Part shown: piece by piece, positions 48,314-61,500 of the stretch
Numbering within the stretch: position 1 is the first letter of the stretch
Layout of the letters: each line of letters opens with the position of its first letter
Source of the DNA: Pyrocephalus nanus
Lineage: Eukaryota; Chordata; Aves; Passeriformes; Tyrannidae
Reading direction: 5' to 3'
Assembly (NCBI GenBank): GCA_038380795.1
Contig: CM076275.1
Span: 994,501-1,058,500, forward strand
Length of the DNA stretch: 64,000 nucleotides
Translations under genes and position numbers: made by a program
Notes under the pieces: generated by a model
Database searches by the model: none
The model's input: the letters and a program-made list of their open reading frames with translations, nothing else
Told to the model about the DNA's origin: nothing

Positions 48314-50138
48314 TCACAGCACGGCCGATGCTCGGAGGCGCCGGTGCATCCCCTGCGTGAAGTTCCCCAGCGCTGGCAAGAAGTGGCGCAGGTAGATCTC
48401 GGTTTCGTTGCTCAGGAGGCAGGTCTGGGGAAGGAAAAGTGTGAATACGTTAGAGCTGGCAGCAGGGATGGTGGATAGCCAGGCTTCCAGCCCAGACAGG
48501 TGGTTGGTTTGCCTCCATCACCACATAAATGACTCAGAGCAGTGAGGACGCTGCCCCCAAGGTTGGGAGTTTGTCCTTTGCTCAGAGCATGGGCCCCGCT
48601 GTGTGACCCCCATGGCCACTGCTCTGGGTGGCCAGGGCTGGTGGAGACTGTCACCCCCTTCCCCAGGAGGCAGATTATCCTGCAGTGCCCGCTCTGGCCC
48701 CACCCGAGAGGGGCAGTGCCGGTGTGACCACCCCCTGGTACCCCCAGAGCAGGCCCCGGGCGCTGCAGCCCCTCCTTACCGTGCCACCCTGCAGGCTCCG
48801 CAGGTTGGTGACCAGTGGCTCGTAGTCCTTGCAGCGGGTGACCTTGGAGAGCGCCTTGGCAGCCTGGCACAGCAGCTCCTGCTCCGACAGCTGCGTGACA
48901 CGGAGGGCGAGGGTGAGCGGGGCCCGGGGCTGTGCCCAGGCTGTGCCCCAGGCTGTGCCCCAGGCTGTGCCCCAGGCTGTGCCCCAGGCTGGGGCAGAGC
49001 TGAGGGGTGAGGCCCAGCACCCGAGCAGCTCTGGGGGACTAACAAAGCTGCCCCAGCTGCAGGGGCTGTGCCCCGGGGGGAGGAGGGCACTGGCTGTGTC
49101 TGGGTTTATCACAACTGCATTTGCTGCCCATCTCTCCATCTCACCTGTCTGTCGGTGAAGGGGACCTGTGCCACTCGGGTGTCATTGCAGGGGACCTGGA
49201 GAGGGGACACAAGAGAATCATCATTACGAGACCATCATCATGAGACCATCCCCGAGGAGTCACCGGCTGTGCCCTCCCCCAGGAAGGGCACCGTGTCTCC
49301 ATCCCTCTCCAGACCCTCGGTGGTGCCACCACTGAGATCCATTGTCCAGCAAATTGTTTCCAAACAGGCTCCTGGGCACAGGACCTGCATTTGCACAGCA
49401 CTTGCAAGCAGCTGTTTGGGAAGGAGCAGGGATGTCCCTGGGTGCTCAGTGGGAGCAGAGCAGGGACTCCTGGCAGCTGACACTGCCCCAGGCCACCATG
49501 CCCTCGTCCCAGGCTGCCTCAGTCACCCTGCCACAGCAGTTTTCTTGTTCCTCAGCGTTTTTTCCTGCAATGTGCCAAATGTCAGGTGGGAAACTTCACC
49601 CGGCCTGCCCCCAGCAGCTGCTTGTGCCACCGAGTCAAGTGCTGATCACACAAAGTCTCGGCTGAGAGGGGCAGGGGGCCCAGGCTGGAGGGATGGAGCG
49701 GGCTGAGGGATTGGGAAGAGCTCCTGCAGGCCCAGGGGGGAGGCAGTGCTGGTGCCTGGCCTTGGACATGCAGAGCATGGAGGGAACATTGCCATTATCA
49801 CCATCATTGCCATTATCACCATCATTGCCATTATCACCATCATTGCCATTATCACCATCATCACCATCATTGCCATCATCGCCATCATCGCCATCATCGC
49901 CATCATCACCATCATCACCATCATCACCATCATCACCATCATCACCAGGGAGCTGCCCTGGTCGGGGGGCAAAGCCAGGCCAGCAGGCCAGCACATTTAC
50001 CTGCACTCCTGAGCTGAGGTGTCGGACTTGGCGGGTGATCTCCAGCAGCATCTGCTTGCGCAGGGGAGTCACAGAGGTGGAGGAGATGAGCTGCAGCAGG
50101 GACAGGAGAGCGACAACGGCCTTCAGCGAGGGGAGCAT
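48314..50138 (-). CDS. IL13: IL13, interleukin-13
   Basis: Type-2 cytokine related to IL4; secreted four-helix protein. Four phase-0 exons: 50001-50138, 49145-49195, 48780-48890, 48314-48424 (TGA at 48314-48316), 136 residues. MLPSLKAVVALLSLLQLISS is the signal peptide. Mature landmarks are LLEITRQVRHL, VPCNDTRVAQVPF, SEQELLCQAAKALSKVTRC, TCLLSNETEIYLRHFLPAL and GNFTQGMHRRLR. It has sequons NDT, NET and NFT, and cysteines in PCN, LLC, RCK and TCL. The VPCNDTRVAQV block fits chicken IL13 as I recall it. An in-frame ATG at 50168 would add ten polar residues (MARQPRQGDR) ahead of the signal peptide and is less likely the start, since it leaves under 40 bases to the TATA box. Confidence 0.93.
48928..48992. 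repeat. 12-bp tandem repeat, 5 copies, in IL13 intron 2
   Basis: The unit 'ggctgtgcccca' is repeated head to tail. It begins about 38 bases from the acceptor of exon 48780-48890. Confidence 0.93.
49790..49946. repeat. ATC/ATT-based triplet array in IL13 intron 1
   Basis: Runs of 'ccattatcaccatcattg' pass into pure 'ccatcatca' triplets. One strand reads as poly-Asp/Gly-like codons and the other as Ile/Ser-like codons. It is intronic and not coding. It lies about 55-210 bases inside the donor of exon 1. Confidence 0.95.
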
Positions 50139-50198
50139 CCTGTCACCCTGCCTGGGCTGCCTGGCCACGGCCTCTGCCTGCTGCTCGGCACAGACCCA

Positions 50199-50306
50199 TT
50201 TTTATAGCGTGCAGAAGGGCCCGTGTCTCCATTGACTGCCAAATATAGGTGTCTTCCTGTGCTGCTGGCAGTGGAAAGTGACACCCCGAAGAAGGACATT
50301 ACGTAA
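50199..50306 (-). promoter_or_regulatory. IL13: IL13 promoter: TATA box, NFAT core, TTACGTAA bZIP palindrome
   Basis: Minus-strand TATAAAAA (50206 to 50199) stands about 62-68 bases before the start codon. A GGAAAG core is at about 50273-50278 on the plus strand. TTACGTAA at 50299-50306 is a perfect site of the NFIL3/E4BP4-PAR bZIP type, about 95 bases upstream of the TATA box. NFIL3 is reported to influence IL13 expression in T cells. Motifs are seen; binding is inferred. Confidence 0.6.
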
Positions 50307-50309
50307 TGA

Positions 50310-53300
50310 TGGGACACTTTTCTATCCGCTGAATAACGTTATCTGTTGTTCAGCTACATGCAGATTTTAATCACCCCGCTGATGGATGAGGAGATACTGG
50401 GATGAGAAGTCAAGAATTTCTCTTTGATGTCTGAGGATCTATTTACTATCGAGCGTGTTTGTGCCGTGCTGCTTGTGGGAAACCATGAAGATGTGCGGGA
50501 TGGAACCAGGCACATTGCAAGCTGTGAGTAAAGTCAAGGCGTGATCTGTGCAGAGAAATACCCAGGGGTGCTTTCCTGGTCTCCACGATGACCCAGACAA
50601 AGAGTCATGCTGAGAGCTGGCTCTGGGATGTGCATGGCTGGATGCCTGCCAGGCTCCTGCCCTGGCTCTTGGTGTGTCCAGGGAGTTGATGTGACAGCAG
50701 GTACCTGGATCTCTCCTCCTGCAAGGCCCCTTCTTCCCAGGGCTGGCACATGGCTGCTCTCGGAGAGGAAGAGCTGAACTGTTTGTCAGAACAATTCATG
50801 TCCTTTGGCCACCAGGGCAGCAGCCCCAGCGAGCTCACACAGCCAAAGATTGGAAAGAAAAGAAAACCTCAAAACGTTTATCAAGATGTTAAACATCTGC
50901 AAAGACAAAAAAAAAAGCTCTTGCATGTAAAGGAAGAAGTAGCTGGGGGGGTTTTCTGGCATGTGGGTGTTTGGTTTTAACCAGGACTTCCTCGGCTCTG
51001 TAGCACCAATTCCATGGTGTGGGGACAGCTCCTGCAGTGCCCAGCTCGGGGTCCCCCCCACCCCCTGCCATCCCAGGGGACATCAGAAAACCAACAGTAG
51101 CTCAGGGATTCAAACCACCACGGTCTTGGGCAGAAGAACAGACACAAACCTGTAACTGTCCCGTTGTCCTTTGCCATGTGTCCCTGCACACGCAGGTGAA
51201 GCAGCACCTCGTGGCTCTGCTGTCACCAGCTCCCCATGGTCCTGCCAGCCCCATGCAGGGGAGCCTGACTTCACCTGGTACCTGCTTAGGGGCTTATAAA
51301 TAGTGGAAATTGTTGAATTTAAACCTAAATGTTTCTACATTTTATAAATTAACATTTTTTTTCCAAATTTTCAGTAAAGTCAACGTGTCACAGAGCCTGA
51401 GGAAGCCTGAACTTCACATTTCAAACAAACCTTTCCTATTTCTCTGCACTCTTTCTGTGTGGGATGACCACTGACCTAAGATACAGTGACAGGACTGCAG
51501 CACTCACCATTCATGGTTTGTATTAGCCTGGAAAAAATTGTTTTTCCTGGAAAAACCAAGATGGTGATGGTTCCCAGTCACTGAATTCAAAAGGCTGGGT
51601 CAGATCCAGGCAGGAGGCTGGAGGATTGCCATGGCATCAGGAGGGGATGGAGGGGCTGGTGATGTCTGGGGCAGCTCAGCACAGTGTGTGTGTCTGCCTG
51701 TCCCACAGCCAGCGTGCCCTGAGCCCAACTGCTGCAGCAGGTTTTTGGGTTTTTTTCCCCCAGCCCAACTGCTGCTGCAGTTTTTGGTTTTTTTCCCCCA
51801 GCCCAACTGCTGCTGCAGTTTTTGGTTTTTTTCCCCCAGCCCAACTGCTGCTGCAGTTTTTGGTTTTTTTCCCCCAGCCCAACTGCTGCAGCAGTTTTTG
51901 GGTTTTTTTCCCCCAGCCCAACTGCTGCAGCAGTTTTTGGTTTTTTTCCCCAGCCCAACTGCTGCAGCAGTTTTTTGGTTCTTTTCCCCAGCCCAACTGC
52001 TGCAGCACTTTTTGGGTTTTCTTCCCCCAGCCCAACTGCTGCAGCAGTTTTTGTTTTTTTTTTCCCCCAGCAGCCAAGCCAAGGTTGGATGCCACAACCA
52101 TCACAGCCAAATGGAAAGCAGTGGGGTGGGCTGGAGCCATGACCAGCACCAGCATGGGATGGCCTTGGTGGACATGGATGGAATTGATGCACATCAGTGG
52201 AAAGAAACAGGTATGAGCAATTGCTGGCAGATTGAAGGGGCTGCAGCTCTCTGTGGCAGCCTCCCCTTCCCTTCCCTGGCTCTGTAGGAAATAGGGGAAT
52301 GTCAGTCTGCAGCTTTAGCTGGGCTGAATTTGTGCCTGCCCAGTTAAACAGACAATCTCTTATATGGGGGCTGGGCCATTCATGGCAGGTCCCACCTGGC
52401 TGCTTTGGCCACCCCTGGCTCAGGAGGGGACAGGAGCTGGCAGGAAAAGCATCTGCTTCTCCTGCTGCCTTTCCTTCCTCGCAGTCTCCTCGTGCTCAGC
52501 TGCCCCTCCCTGGCAGTTCGAGCAAAGGGAGGCAACTGAGTCCCCTCCCCACCAAATTCCTCCCTGGGCTGGTGGGTCTGTGGAGGGACAGGACGGGATT
52601 GCATCAATGCCAGAATCAAGAGCTTCAGTGGATGCTTTAATTGAAGTGTGAAGAACACCTCAGTTTGAGGTGAAGAACAACTTCAGTTGTTCTTGAGGGC
52701 CTGATTTTAGATGACCCTTCTACCCATTTTCTCACTTCCAACACTATTCCAGCTGCCCCTTTTACCAAATGCTCATGGAGAGGCCACCACACGCTTTCCA
52801 GGCCGTGTGTGCTGTTCCTTACTTTCAGAAGGGGGCAGAGACATTAAATAAGACATTTTACAACATGAAAAAAAAGCCCAAATGTGGGTCAGGGTGTAAT
52901 GTGTAGCATCAGCACATGCAGTATCTCTTGCATCAGTGGCTGGGTTTACAAACAGGGGATGCTCCCTGTGCTGGAGCCATCCCACCTCCCCCAGCAGCTG
53001 CAGGCAGAGGCACACACCAGCAATCCCCTTCTCCTGCACAAATCAAATCACACAGGCAGGATGGAGCCGGCTGAAGGAGGATTTGCAGATTGCATCCCGT
53101 TTCCCAAAGGTGGGAAGGTGCAGCAGGTGCAGTGAGCGCTGGCTCCTGGCAGCTCGCCCAGGGGGCAGCAAACCCTGTCATACTGAGATAGATGAGACGA
53201 TACTTGTGTGACATTTAAATGCAAAGTCTCAGGGAGACAGCAAATGATTAAGCTTTTGGGAGCATCATCTATATTTATTGGTTTGGTTTGTGGTGTTTAT

Positions 53301-55279
53301 TTGTAGATAATCATATCTGTTTGGGCTTCCTAATGTAATTTTTAGGGCATGCAAAAGCTTCTGGCCTAAAACATGCCATGTAGGAGGAAACTGTGGGGAG
53401 AAGTGAGTTATGTGTTCTGTAAGTCAGTTTTTTTACTTCAGGGAGATCAGAGAGCAGTGTTGGTTTAAAACCACTTAAAAAAAAAATTTAGGAACTTAAA
53501 AATTCTCGATTAAAAAGTCTTCTGGGAAGTTCTTAAACTCCATGTCCTCCAGGGAGGTGTTGCAGCAGCCTCGAGCAGAGCTGCACTGCACAGGTAACAC
53601 TGAAGGAAGCATCAGAAAATCAAAGTGTTGGATTTCTATTGCCAATTCGAAATTCCACTAAGAAACAAGGTGTTCAGACAGGGATGTCTTGGAGGCCTCT
53701 GGGTTTTTTTCCCAGTGAAAGTTGTTGGCAGATAAACTGAAAATAAGCCATGGCACTGAGGCAATGGATGCTGGGGCACAGAGAGGGGAGGAAGGGCTCT
53801 TGCACGAGCAATGCATGCCAGAGCCCTCCATCTCCTGCAGATCCCAGCCCCAAAAGCATTTCCAGGGCTGAGGCTGCAGCCAGATCCAAATCCCTTGGAA
53901 GGGATTTCCACCCAACCAGCCCTTCCAGGGCAAGATTAGGGCCATGGGAAGCGTTTGGTGCTCTCAGAGGTGCTGGGTGCCTGCCTGCCTTGCAGACCCC
54001 ATCCCAGGCACCTGCCTGATTCTGGACTCCTGATCCAATGGCAACTCCACTCACTGTTGTTATTTTTGCAGTGGTTATTTTTGGCTCAATCACAGTGTCT
54101 CTGGTGTGTGCCTGTCCCTGTGGAGTTGTGTGCATGGATTGCTGTGCAGAGCATCCCGTGCTGGGATCTCTGCTGGAAACCCAACCCCACTCCAGCCAGC
54201 ATGGTAAGTGGACAGTCCTTTTCTTCACCACTTAAATCACCTGCCCAGTGAGTCACCACAGTAAATCTGTGCCTTGTTTGCCTTAGGATGTCTCTGCTTG
54301 GTTCTGCACTTTGTGTGGCACCTTGTAGGGGCAACAACCCCTGTGCTGGGATACCCTGCTCCTCCTGCTGCCCTCTGTGCCAGGGCAGGGTCCCTGGGGT
54401 GGCCCTGGGGTGGCCCAGGCCCCTCAGCACAGCCAGGCCCTCTCTGTCCCCACGAGCAGATCATGAGAAGTGGTTCAAGTTTCTCCTGCACTTGATTCAC
54501 ATAAGCACTTTTTTTGTTGTTTTCCAGCCCGTGTGAAAACCCTGGGGCTGGTGGAGTCTCTTTTCTTTGCTCTTAGCTACCTCCACTGTTCAAATCATTA
54601 AGGGGATTGTTTTTTATCATTTTACTGGACTTGATACAGGAGAGGTTGGTTTCCCACCAAGAGGTCGGTTTTCCAAGATTTGGCGAAATGTTTAATGTGT
54701 GTGTGAGGACAAACTTTGCAGGTGGGGAGCAGAGAAAGGCTGGTTTAGGCAAAAATGTGCCCCAAGTACTTCATAAACTGCCAGTCATGGTTTTAGCTCG
54801 GGGGAAAGAGCAGAATACACAGAGGTTGGGGAGTTGCTTCTCAAGACAATGCAGAGCTGGGGTGTACATGTCATGCTAAAATAAACAGGTTGCACAGGAA
54901 AACTTGAAATTTCAAAGTTGGGGGTTTTTTGTGTGTGAGTTGATTGTATCTTTAAGAAAATTTCCCTTCAGGAAGTAGTACTAGTCAGTGAAGCTTCTTG
55001 TTTAAAACTGCAACATGAGGCCTGTTCGTAGCATTTACCTTTGCCTACTCTCCCCACTTCCCAGCTGTGTGTTCATTGCTTTCTTTGGGGAATTGGTGAA
55101 AACGTAATTGCTAGGAAGTCCCGTTCATTCACTTATCTTTGAGTGGTTTCCCATGGCTGGGGCCACGCTGACCTTGGTGGCTTTCAGAAGACTGAGGTGG
55201 AAATAATCCTTAGTTAAAGGGCATTGCAGAGAATCTGCAGCGGATCTTCCCAACAGGACATACACAAAGAACTCACAAC
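50310..55279. other. IL13-RAD50 intergenic interval
   Basis: No gene recognised. Apart from the minisatellite at 51727-52072, I see mixed-composition sequence with an AT-rich island at 53215-53520. There a TGTGGT, TGTTTAT and AGATAA motif run occurs (about 53288-53312). In mammals this region and the RAD50 3' introns hold cytokine locus-control elements. Confidence 0.5.
51727..52072. repeat. 37-40-bp minisatellite, about 9 copies, upstream of IL13
   Basis: The unit has 'cagcccaactgctgcagcag' then 'tttttggtttttttccccc'. The homopolymer lengths vary from copy to copy. CTGCTGCAGCAG is partly palindromic in each unit. Confidence 0.93.
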
Positions 55280-55285
55280 TTTATT
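55280..55285 (-). terminator. RAD50 polyadenylation signal
   Basis: TTTATT on the plus strand (AATAAA on the minus) lies 275 bases after the RAD50 stop, in AT-rich sequence. It is a suitable end for the message. Confidence 0.6.
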
Positions 55286-55559
55286 TTCCCCTTTAAAGCA
55301 CAGAATGCACCTGAATTAAACTGCCTGGTATTCACTCGAATTCTTCCAAATCATGGCAGTTCCTAAGCCCAGGCACAGAAATATGTAGAGAGCGATAAAG
55401 TTTAAAAATCTTACAGTTTTAGACTCTGGCTAAAATAGTGACAAATTTTTGACAGAATGCGACTCAAAGGACCTGCATTTCCAGACACCTTCACCTGAGC
55501 TGTGCCAAGGCAGGCAGTGTGGGATGCACCAGGTCCGTGATGTGCAGGCACTGGATGTT

Positions 55560-58500
55560 CTAATGAACCTCCGAGCCCAGGGAGCTGACAGTGCACTTCA
55601 TGATCTCAGAGCACTGGTCAGAGTTCTTCCTGATCCTGAAGAAGGTTTCCACGTATTTATAACGGCCCAGAAGATCCACAAAATCCTCATCGTGAGTTAT
55701 CACCAGGAGCTGGAAGTTACGCTGTTGGGAGCGGCTTTTTATTATCCTGCAAAGAGAGATTGCCCAGTGAGGATTTATCTGCATCATGTGCTTCTCTCAC
55801 AGAACTTGCAAACACAGGGCACAGAAATCCAGCTGCCCACAACGAATGACACGAACCATCGACCAGCCTAATGCTGATGGGCCACTCTTTTTACCCACAT
55901 TAAAAAATCCCCTCTATCGTTATTTAAGAAATATCTTTTCCAGATAGAGGGAATTTAAGGCTGCTGCTCTGCACGTGTATTTGCAGATGCCAAGGTGTGC
56001 CACCCTAAGGTGTCACAAGCAGGGCTCACTTACCCCATGAGGGCATGTGCCAGGGACTCGATGTTCTCTCGGTCCAGGTTGGTGGTGGGCTCGTCCAGTG
56101 CCAGGATGCCACAGTTGAGACAGAACGTTTCTGCCAGAGCGAGGCGAATGATGAGAGAAGCGAGCACCTGATGGGAAGAAATAAAAACCAACACCAAAAT
56201 CTCAAAGTGTTTAAAGAGGTTCTACATGTAAGGAACTATTTTTAATTCCGTTACGATCTGTGATGCAGCTTACAGAGCAACATGCTGATAGTTCACAAAG
56301 TGACAATAGCTGATTAATTACTGAAAAACTACATTAAAGCTTCCAAGTTTGAATTGAAAGATGTGCTCTACAAAGAAGTCAAGTACTCAAAATTCAGGAG
56401 CCTACTGGAAGTAAGGATTCTAATCTGAGGAAAGGAAGCTACGACACTGCCATTGCCTCCACTCTCTGTGCAAGCCCATCCTACTGCACAGGGAGGGTGG
56501 AAATTTGTCTGCATCACTGAGTTTGAGTTACTGAACTCCTGATACTTACTAAAACTGAAGATAGGGTTTGCCCCCTTACATTTTAGTTTTGCATCAACAT
56601 GCCTAATCATACCTATAAGATCTTCTGAACTAGTGCAAATTATAGACCACTCGATGGAAACTGTGCTGCCAAAAATATTTTCCAACTATCACGACTGCTG
56701 GCACCACAGTTCATGATCAAAGAATTCTGAGAACATCGGCTCAGAAGCGTGTTCAGGTTTCACTCTCATTTACATGGGACTGCAAACGCAACATCCTAAA
56801 CTGCTCGGGGAGGCAGCAGAGTGTGACAGGCAGGTGAAACGGCCCTGGGTGTGGGTGTGATGAGCTGACCACAGCACTGCATGGCTGCTGACATCAGGCC
56901 ACTGGGCCAGGGTGGAACTCTGTGGGGACAGAGGAATGGGCAGAGCAGAGCTGGGAGCTGACGGCGCAGAAGGAAAGGCAGTACCTGGAAGGATGGCTCG
57001 GCGTGATCTCGGTGACATGAACTGAAAGGTTTCAGTCAGCAATAGGAGAGAAACAAAATGTGGAGGGAAAGAGGTCCTGGCAGCTCAAGAGGTAGATGCA
57101 AAAAGAAGACCAAAGGCTCAGGAAGACAAAAAACCTGGGAAAAATGGATTGGCCTAAAGCTGTGGCAACCTCAGACTGGGAGGAGCTGAACTCGAGGACA
57201 GAGGGAAGTCAAAGCCCTGCAGGGATCCACTCTGGTGCCCAACTGAAACCACGAAAGGTTCAGATGTTCAGAATCATAAACTGCAGAGTAACAGATTGAC
57301 ATAACCCAGACATGGAGGGAGCTGGAGCTGCCTGGGCTTCAGTCACTTCTGACCAGGGGACTCCTCTGCGTGCCCTGGGTGTGCTCTCAGAGCCCCTGGC
57401 ACTGAACACAAGCAGCCCTCACCTTCTGCCCAGCACTGCACCTCCCTCGCATGTCCAGGGCCGTATCCCCCTTCACCATCACCACCCTGTAATTGTAGTT
57501 TCGTCTCTTATCAGCGGCTGAGACGTTCTCATCGGCGTCAGAACGAATTTCTATATATTCAATATCTGAAAATGGAAGGAGACAGTTTTTACAGTATCAA
57601 AAATCTTTCAAAATAACACAAGATTAAAGGGAGATGAGATGTAATATCCATAACAACAAACATTCCCTTCAGAACTCCCACCAATAGATACATCTTTGAA
57701 ATTATTTTTTCCAAAATGGAAAGAATGAACTCCTGCATTTCCTCTGCCTCAAGGAAACTCTACCTTTGGAAAACACAGAAAAGAGAAAATTAATTCTATT
57801 TATCCTGCAACTTACTATATAATGTGTAATAAGAAAATGACAGTGGTGAAGAACACAGGCAGCCTTTACCATAAAACCAGCTCTTTTCAGATCCCAGGTT
57901 TTTCATCTTGTGACCACTGTTCCATTGCAGTGCTCAATATCAAATGGATACACATGGGATAAACTAATAAAAAATATCACAAACCTTGTCCTCTGTAAAT
58001 GCTTCGCCAAAGCTCACGAATTATTTTGTTGATTTCTTTCATCTTCATGCTATGGAATGTCATTATTGCTCTAAAGAACAGCAACAGAAACCACAAAATG
58101 TTAGAGATGAGACGATGGACTGCTTTGGATAAACACTATTACTAAAAATTGAGTAAATACTAGTTCATTTTGAATGCAGAAGGATCTAAAGACTAACACA
58201 CACTGTTGTGTAAATAATTCTACTGTCAGAAACAGCTCAAGAAGTAGGAAAGTAATGCAGACAAAGTTATTTCCACTCGTTGCATGGAGAGAGACTTTAC
58301 CTGACTTTTTACAAGAACTGTAATTTCTGTGTGAGTGTATTTTCAGATGGACACCAAGAAGAAGAATCTGAAGGTAAGCCTTCCAGAACAATACAGTGCC
58401 AACAGCAATAGGAAAGGACAGCCTGAAGTCTCCCCAGAGCAGAGAATTTTTATCAAGAATGTTATTTTATAATCACCCAAACAGGCATTATGACTAGAAC

Positions 58501-61500
58501 TGCCTTTCTCTTCAGCAGCAAGAGTAACACAGAATGTCATTATTAATTTTGAATTTAATTTCCCTGGTGAATATATCAGCATGATTTTAGATGATTAACA
58601 GATGAAATCCTACAAAGCATTCAGGAAAGGACAGGACACTGCATTTCTGACTTGTTTTTTTTACAAAAACTACTCTGTAATAAAAAAAATGCTCGCTCAC
58701 TTTATGGCAAGTGAACATAGCACAAAAAACATGGCAGAAATAAAATAATCCTTCTGAAATGCACTTTTACATATACTTTTCCCACTTCTGCTCTTCCACC
58801 TGTTCTGGGGGATACTGAGGTATCAAGTCTAATCGGAATTTGTTAAGCCAAAAATGAAGTGTTCTCAACAGTTTACTAAATGAACCCCAAGAATGCATTC
58901 CTCATCAATATTTATCACAAGCTCTAAATATTGAGTCAATAAAGATCAGCTGATAGCACAGAACACCCACAGTGCTGGCTTTCCCAGCCCCATCCTCAGC
59001 TCTGGCCACTGGAGGCATTTCAGCTCACCGATTTTTCAGATGATTACCCATAAGTGATGCTTATCTATTTTTCTTGAAATTACAAGACTCTTTTCCTGTT
59101 TAGCCTTAAATAGAAACAATAGATGATTTGACAGCATACAAAAAGAGTCTAATTCTAAAAAGGAAATTCTTGGAGTGCATTTCCATTACAGCTGAAAGGG
59201 AAGAATTATACATATTATGCTATTTCACCATTCTGACTGAGCAAACAGGGGGTTTTAGGGAGCCACATGTTTTACTTTGTACATGGTTACAAATTTGCAG
59301 ATGCCCTTTTTGGCCAGTCAGTCCAAGACTAGCAAATAAGCTTCCAGAGGAAACAGAAACAATCACAAAGTTTGCTACTCTTTCCATCAAATGCCAGACG
59401 TGTTTCTTATGACCTTGCCTTCTTTGATATGAGCACAAAACCACCCACACTGGAAAAGGGGAAAAAAACACCTCTATATTGTAATAGCCTTTATTAAAAC
59501 ACAACAGTTTACCTCAGCAGATGATCATGGGAAACAAAAAATCTACCTGGCATATCTTATTGATGTGAAGATATGGCCAGAAGATGCTAAAAGACACTGC
59601 TATAGAAGTGAAAGTAAAAAAGGCCCAGGTTAATAATCAAGGATGTAAACATGGATTTCACCTTTCCTGATCTCTCTCCAACTGCTGCACTGCAAATATG
59701 AGCCCTAACCTGTACAACCATACAAACACGTCCTGCAGAGAACTGGCAATGGAATTGTAACGATCATCAGACTTATCTCTGTGTTAAAATCCAATTACTA
59801 TCATCAATGTATTTACTATTTGTACATTATAGACATTAACTTACAGATATCCTACACCATCCTGTGCAGTTTCTAGTGTAGTTGCATTAATTTATTTGAA
59901 AAGTTGTACCTTGTTATCTTAATATTTAAATGCCAAAATTTATAAAGACAAATTGTTACGTATCTATCTCAAAGAATTGTATCCATTTACTGTTTCCAGG
60001 CTGTCCTGGAAGCCGGAAACTGAAAGCTGCTTTTACATCAAGGTTCCTGATAAAGGTGGAAACATTTCAGAACGACCCTCACACATGACAATACTTACTT
60101 ATCCAGAGCCTTGTAATAAAGGTCCAGGTCGTTGTTCACCAGCTCTGTTGTCCTCATAACAATCATCATGTCCCTGTATTTGTCCTCTGCATCTTTGAAC
60201 TGCGGCTCCCGCAGCTCCTTCCGAAACCGAACAATCTCCTCCTCAAAGCCCCTCTGGCGCCCGAGGGCAACGTGATGGTTCCTTTTCAGAGATTCTATTT
60301 TCTCCTCTAAATGCTTTTGTTCACTGTGGAACCACAATTGATACACAAGTCTTCTGTATTTAGTGTTACACAATTTTTTAATCAGGGTTCTCATTCACGC
60401 TAGACAGTAGCTCATTATGTTGTATCCTCAAAGTCTGTAACAGTTACAATTACAGTACTAATGCCACTGAAACAAGGACATCCTTGAAATAAAAACATTT
60501 AAAGTTTGTTAACATATTCAGATCACTGTTCTGAGTGGGAGAAGCAAGTTGTCAAGTTCAAATGCTACAGTGCTATTAATAGAATTATAAAAAATAATTC
60601 ATTTCATTGGTGGAATTTAACTAGGATACTGAGCAAAATAGGAAAAATTATGAGGTAAGCTCCAGTAAGCTAAATAAATATTTCACATGCAAGAACTGGC
60701 AGAGGGATAATTACTTTTCAAAAGTGTTTATTATCTGAGCAATTATTATTAAACTACTGAAATAAACATAGAATTTGCTGCTGGGACCAAGTGAGCAGAC
60801 TGAAAATGAAAACTAAATATTCTTCTCCAGAATGAATCATTTAAATGTGGATTTCGCAGTGAACATCATGAGAAAGGGTTAGCTTGGAACAGGTACGAGC
60901 ACATATTCCTGTTTCTAGCCAGAAGCACTATTTAATTTCACCGAGTCATTTCTGTTGTTGTCATGGGGATGTGAAGCAAACACAGGTGTGAAGGAAGTGG
61001 GGAGAAAAGAGGACCAGGACACACTGAAACACAGCGAGCACAACATTCAGATATTGCCTGAATTCTTCTGCAGAGCAGGCACAAGGTACTTACTTTTTCA
61101 TTTGGGGGACTTTCATTTCTCCCATCTCCCTCATAAGTTGTTTTATCTTGTCTTCAACTTTTTTTAGCTCCTCGTTCCGGTTCCTCAGAGTAAGATTATC
61201 CTCCAGCCACCTCTCCTGCACCTGCCCCCCAGAAAGCAAGGAGGTGCACAATGCTTCAGCACATTGGCTCTCAACTGCAATGTTTGAGTTCTGCACAACT
61301 CTAAAGCATAAAATAATTGACAACAACGAAAACTGTCACAGTCAGCACTTATCTTGTGCTAGAAATGGAGCACAGTGGGAATCAGCAGTATTATTTCATC
61401 TTTCACTACTCGGAGTAGTTCCTTTACAGGTGAACACAAGTGATTCTGTGTGTGAATATTAACCAGTGTTTCAAAGTAGTTTAGGATGAGATTTAACCAA

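Noticed and set aside
49635..50168. A 177-codon frame with Asp-Asp-Gly repeats
   Set aside because: It is IL13 exon 1 read through its donor into the triplet array of intron 1.
50750..50980. Plus-strand 76-codon frame with a basic stretch upstream of IL13
   Set aside because: No family resemblance, no splice or promoter context, and it ends in a simple A-rich and G-rich region.
51587..52287. Open frames of about 200 codons on both strands
   Set aside because: Minisatellite translation (AAAVGLG or NCCSSF repeats). Unit-length changes in T runs shift the frame between copies.
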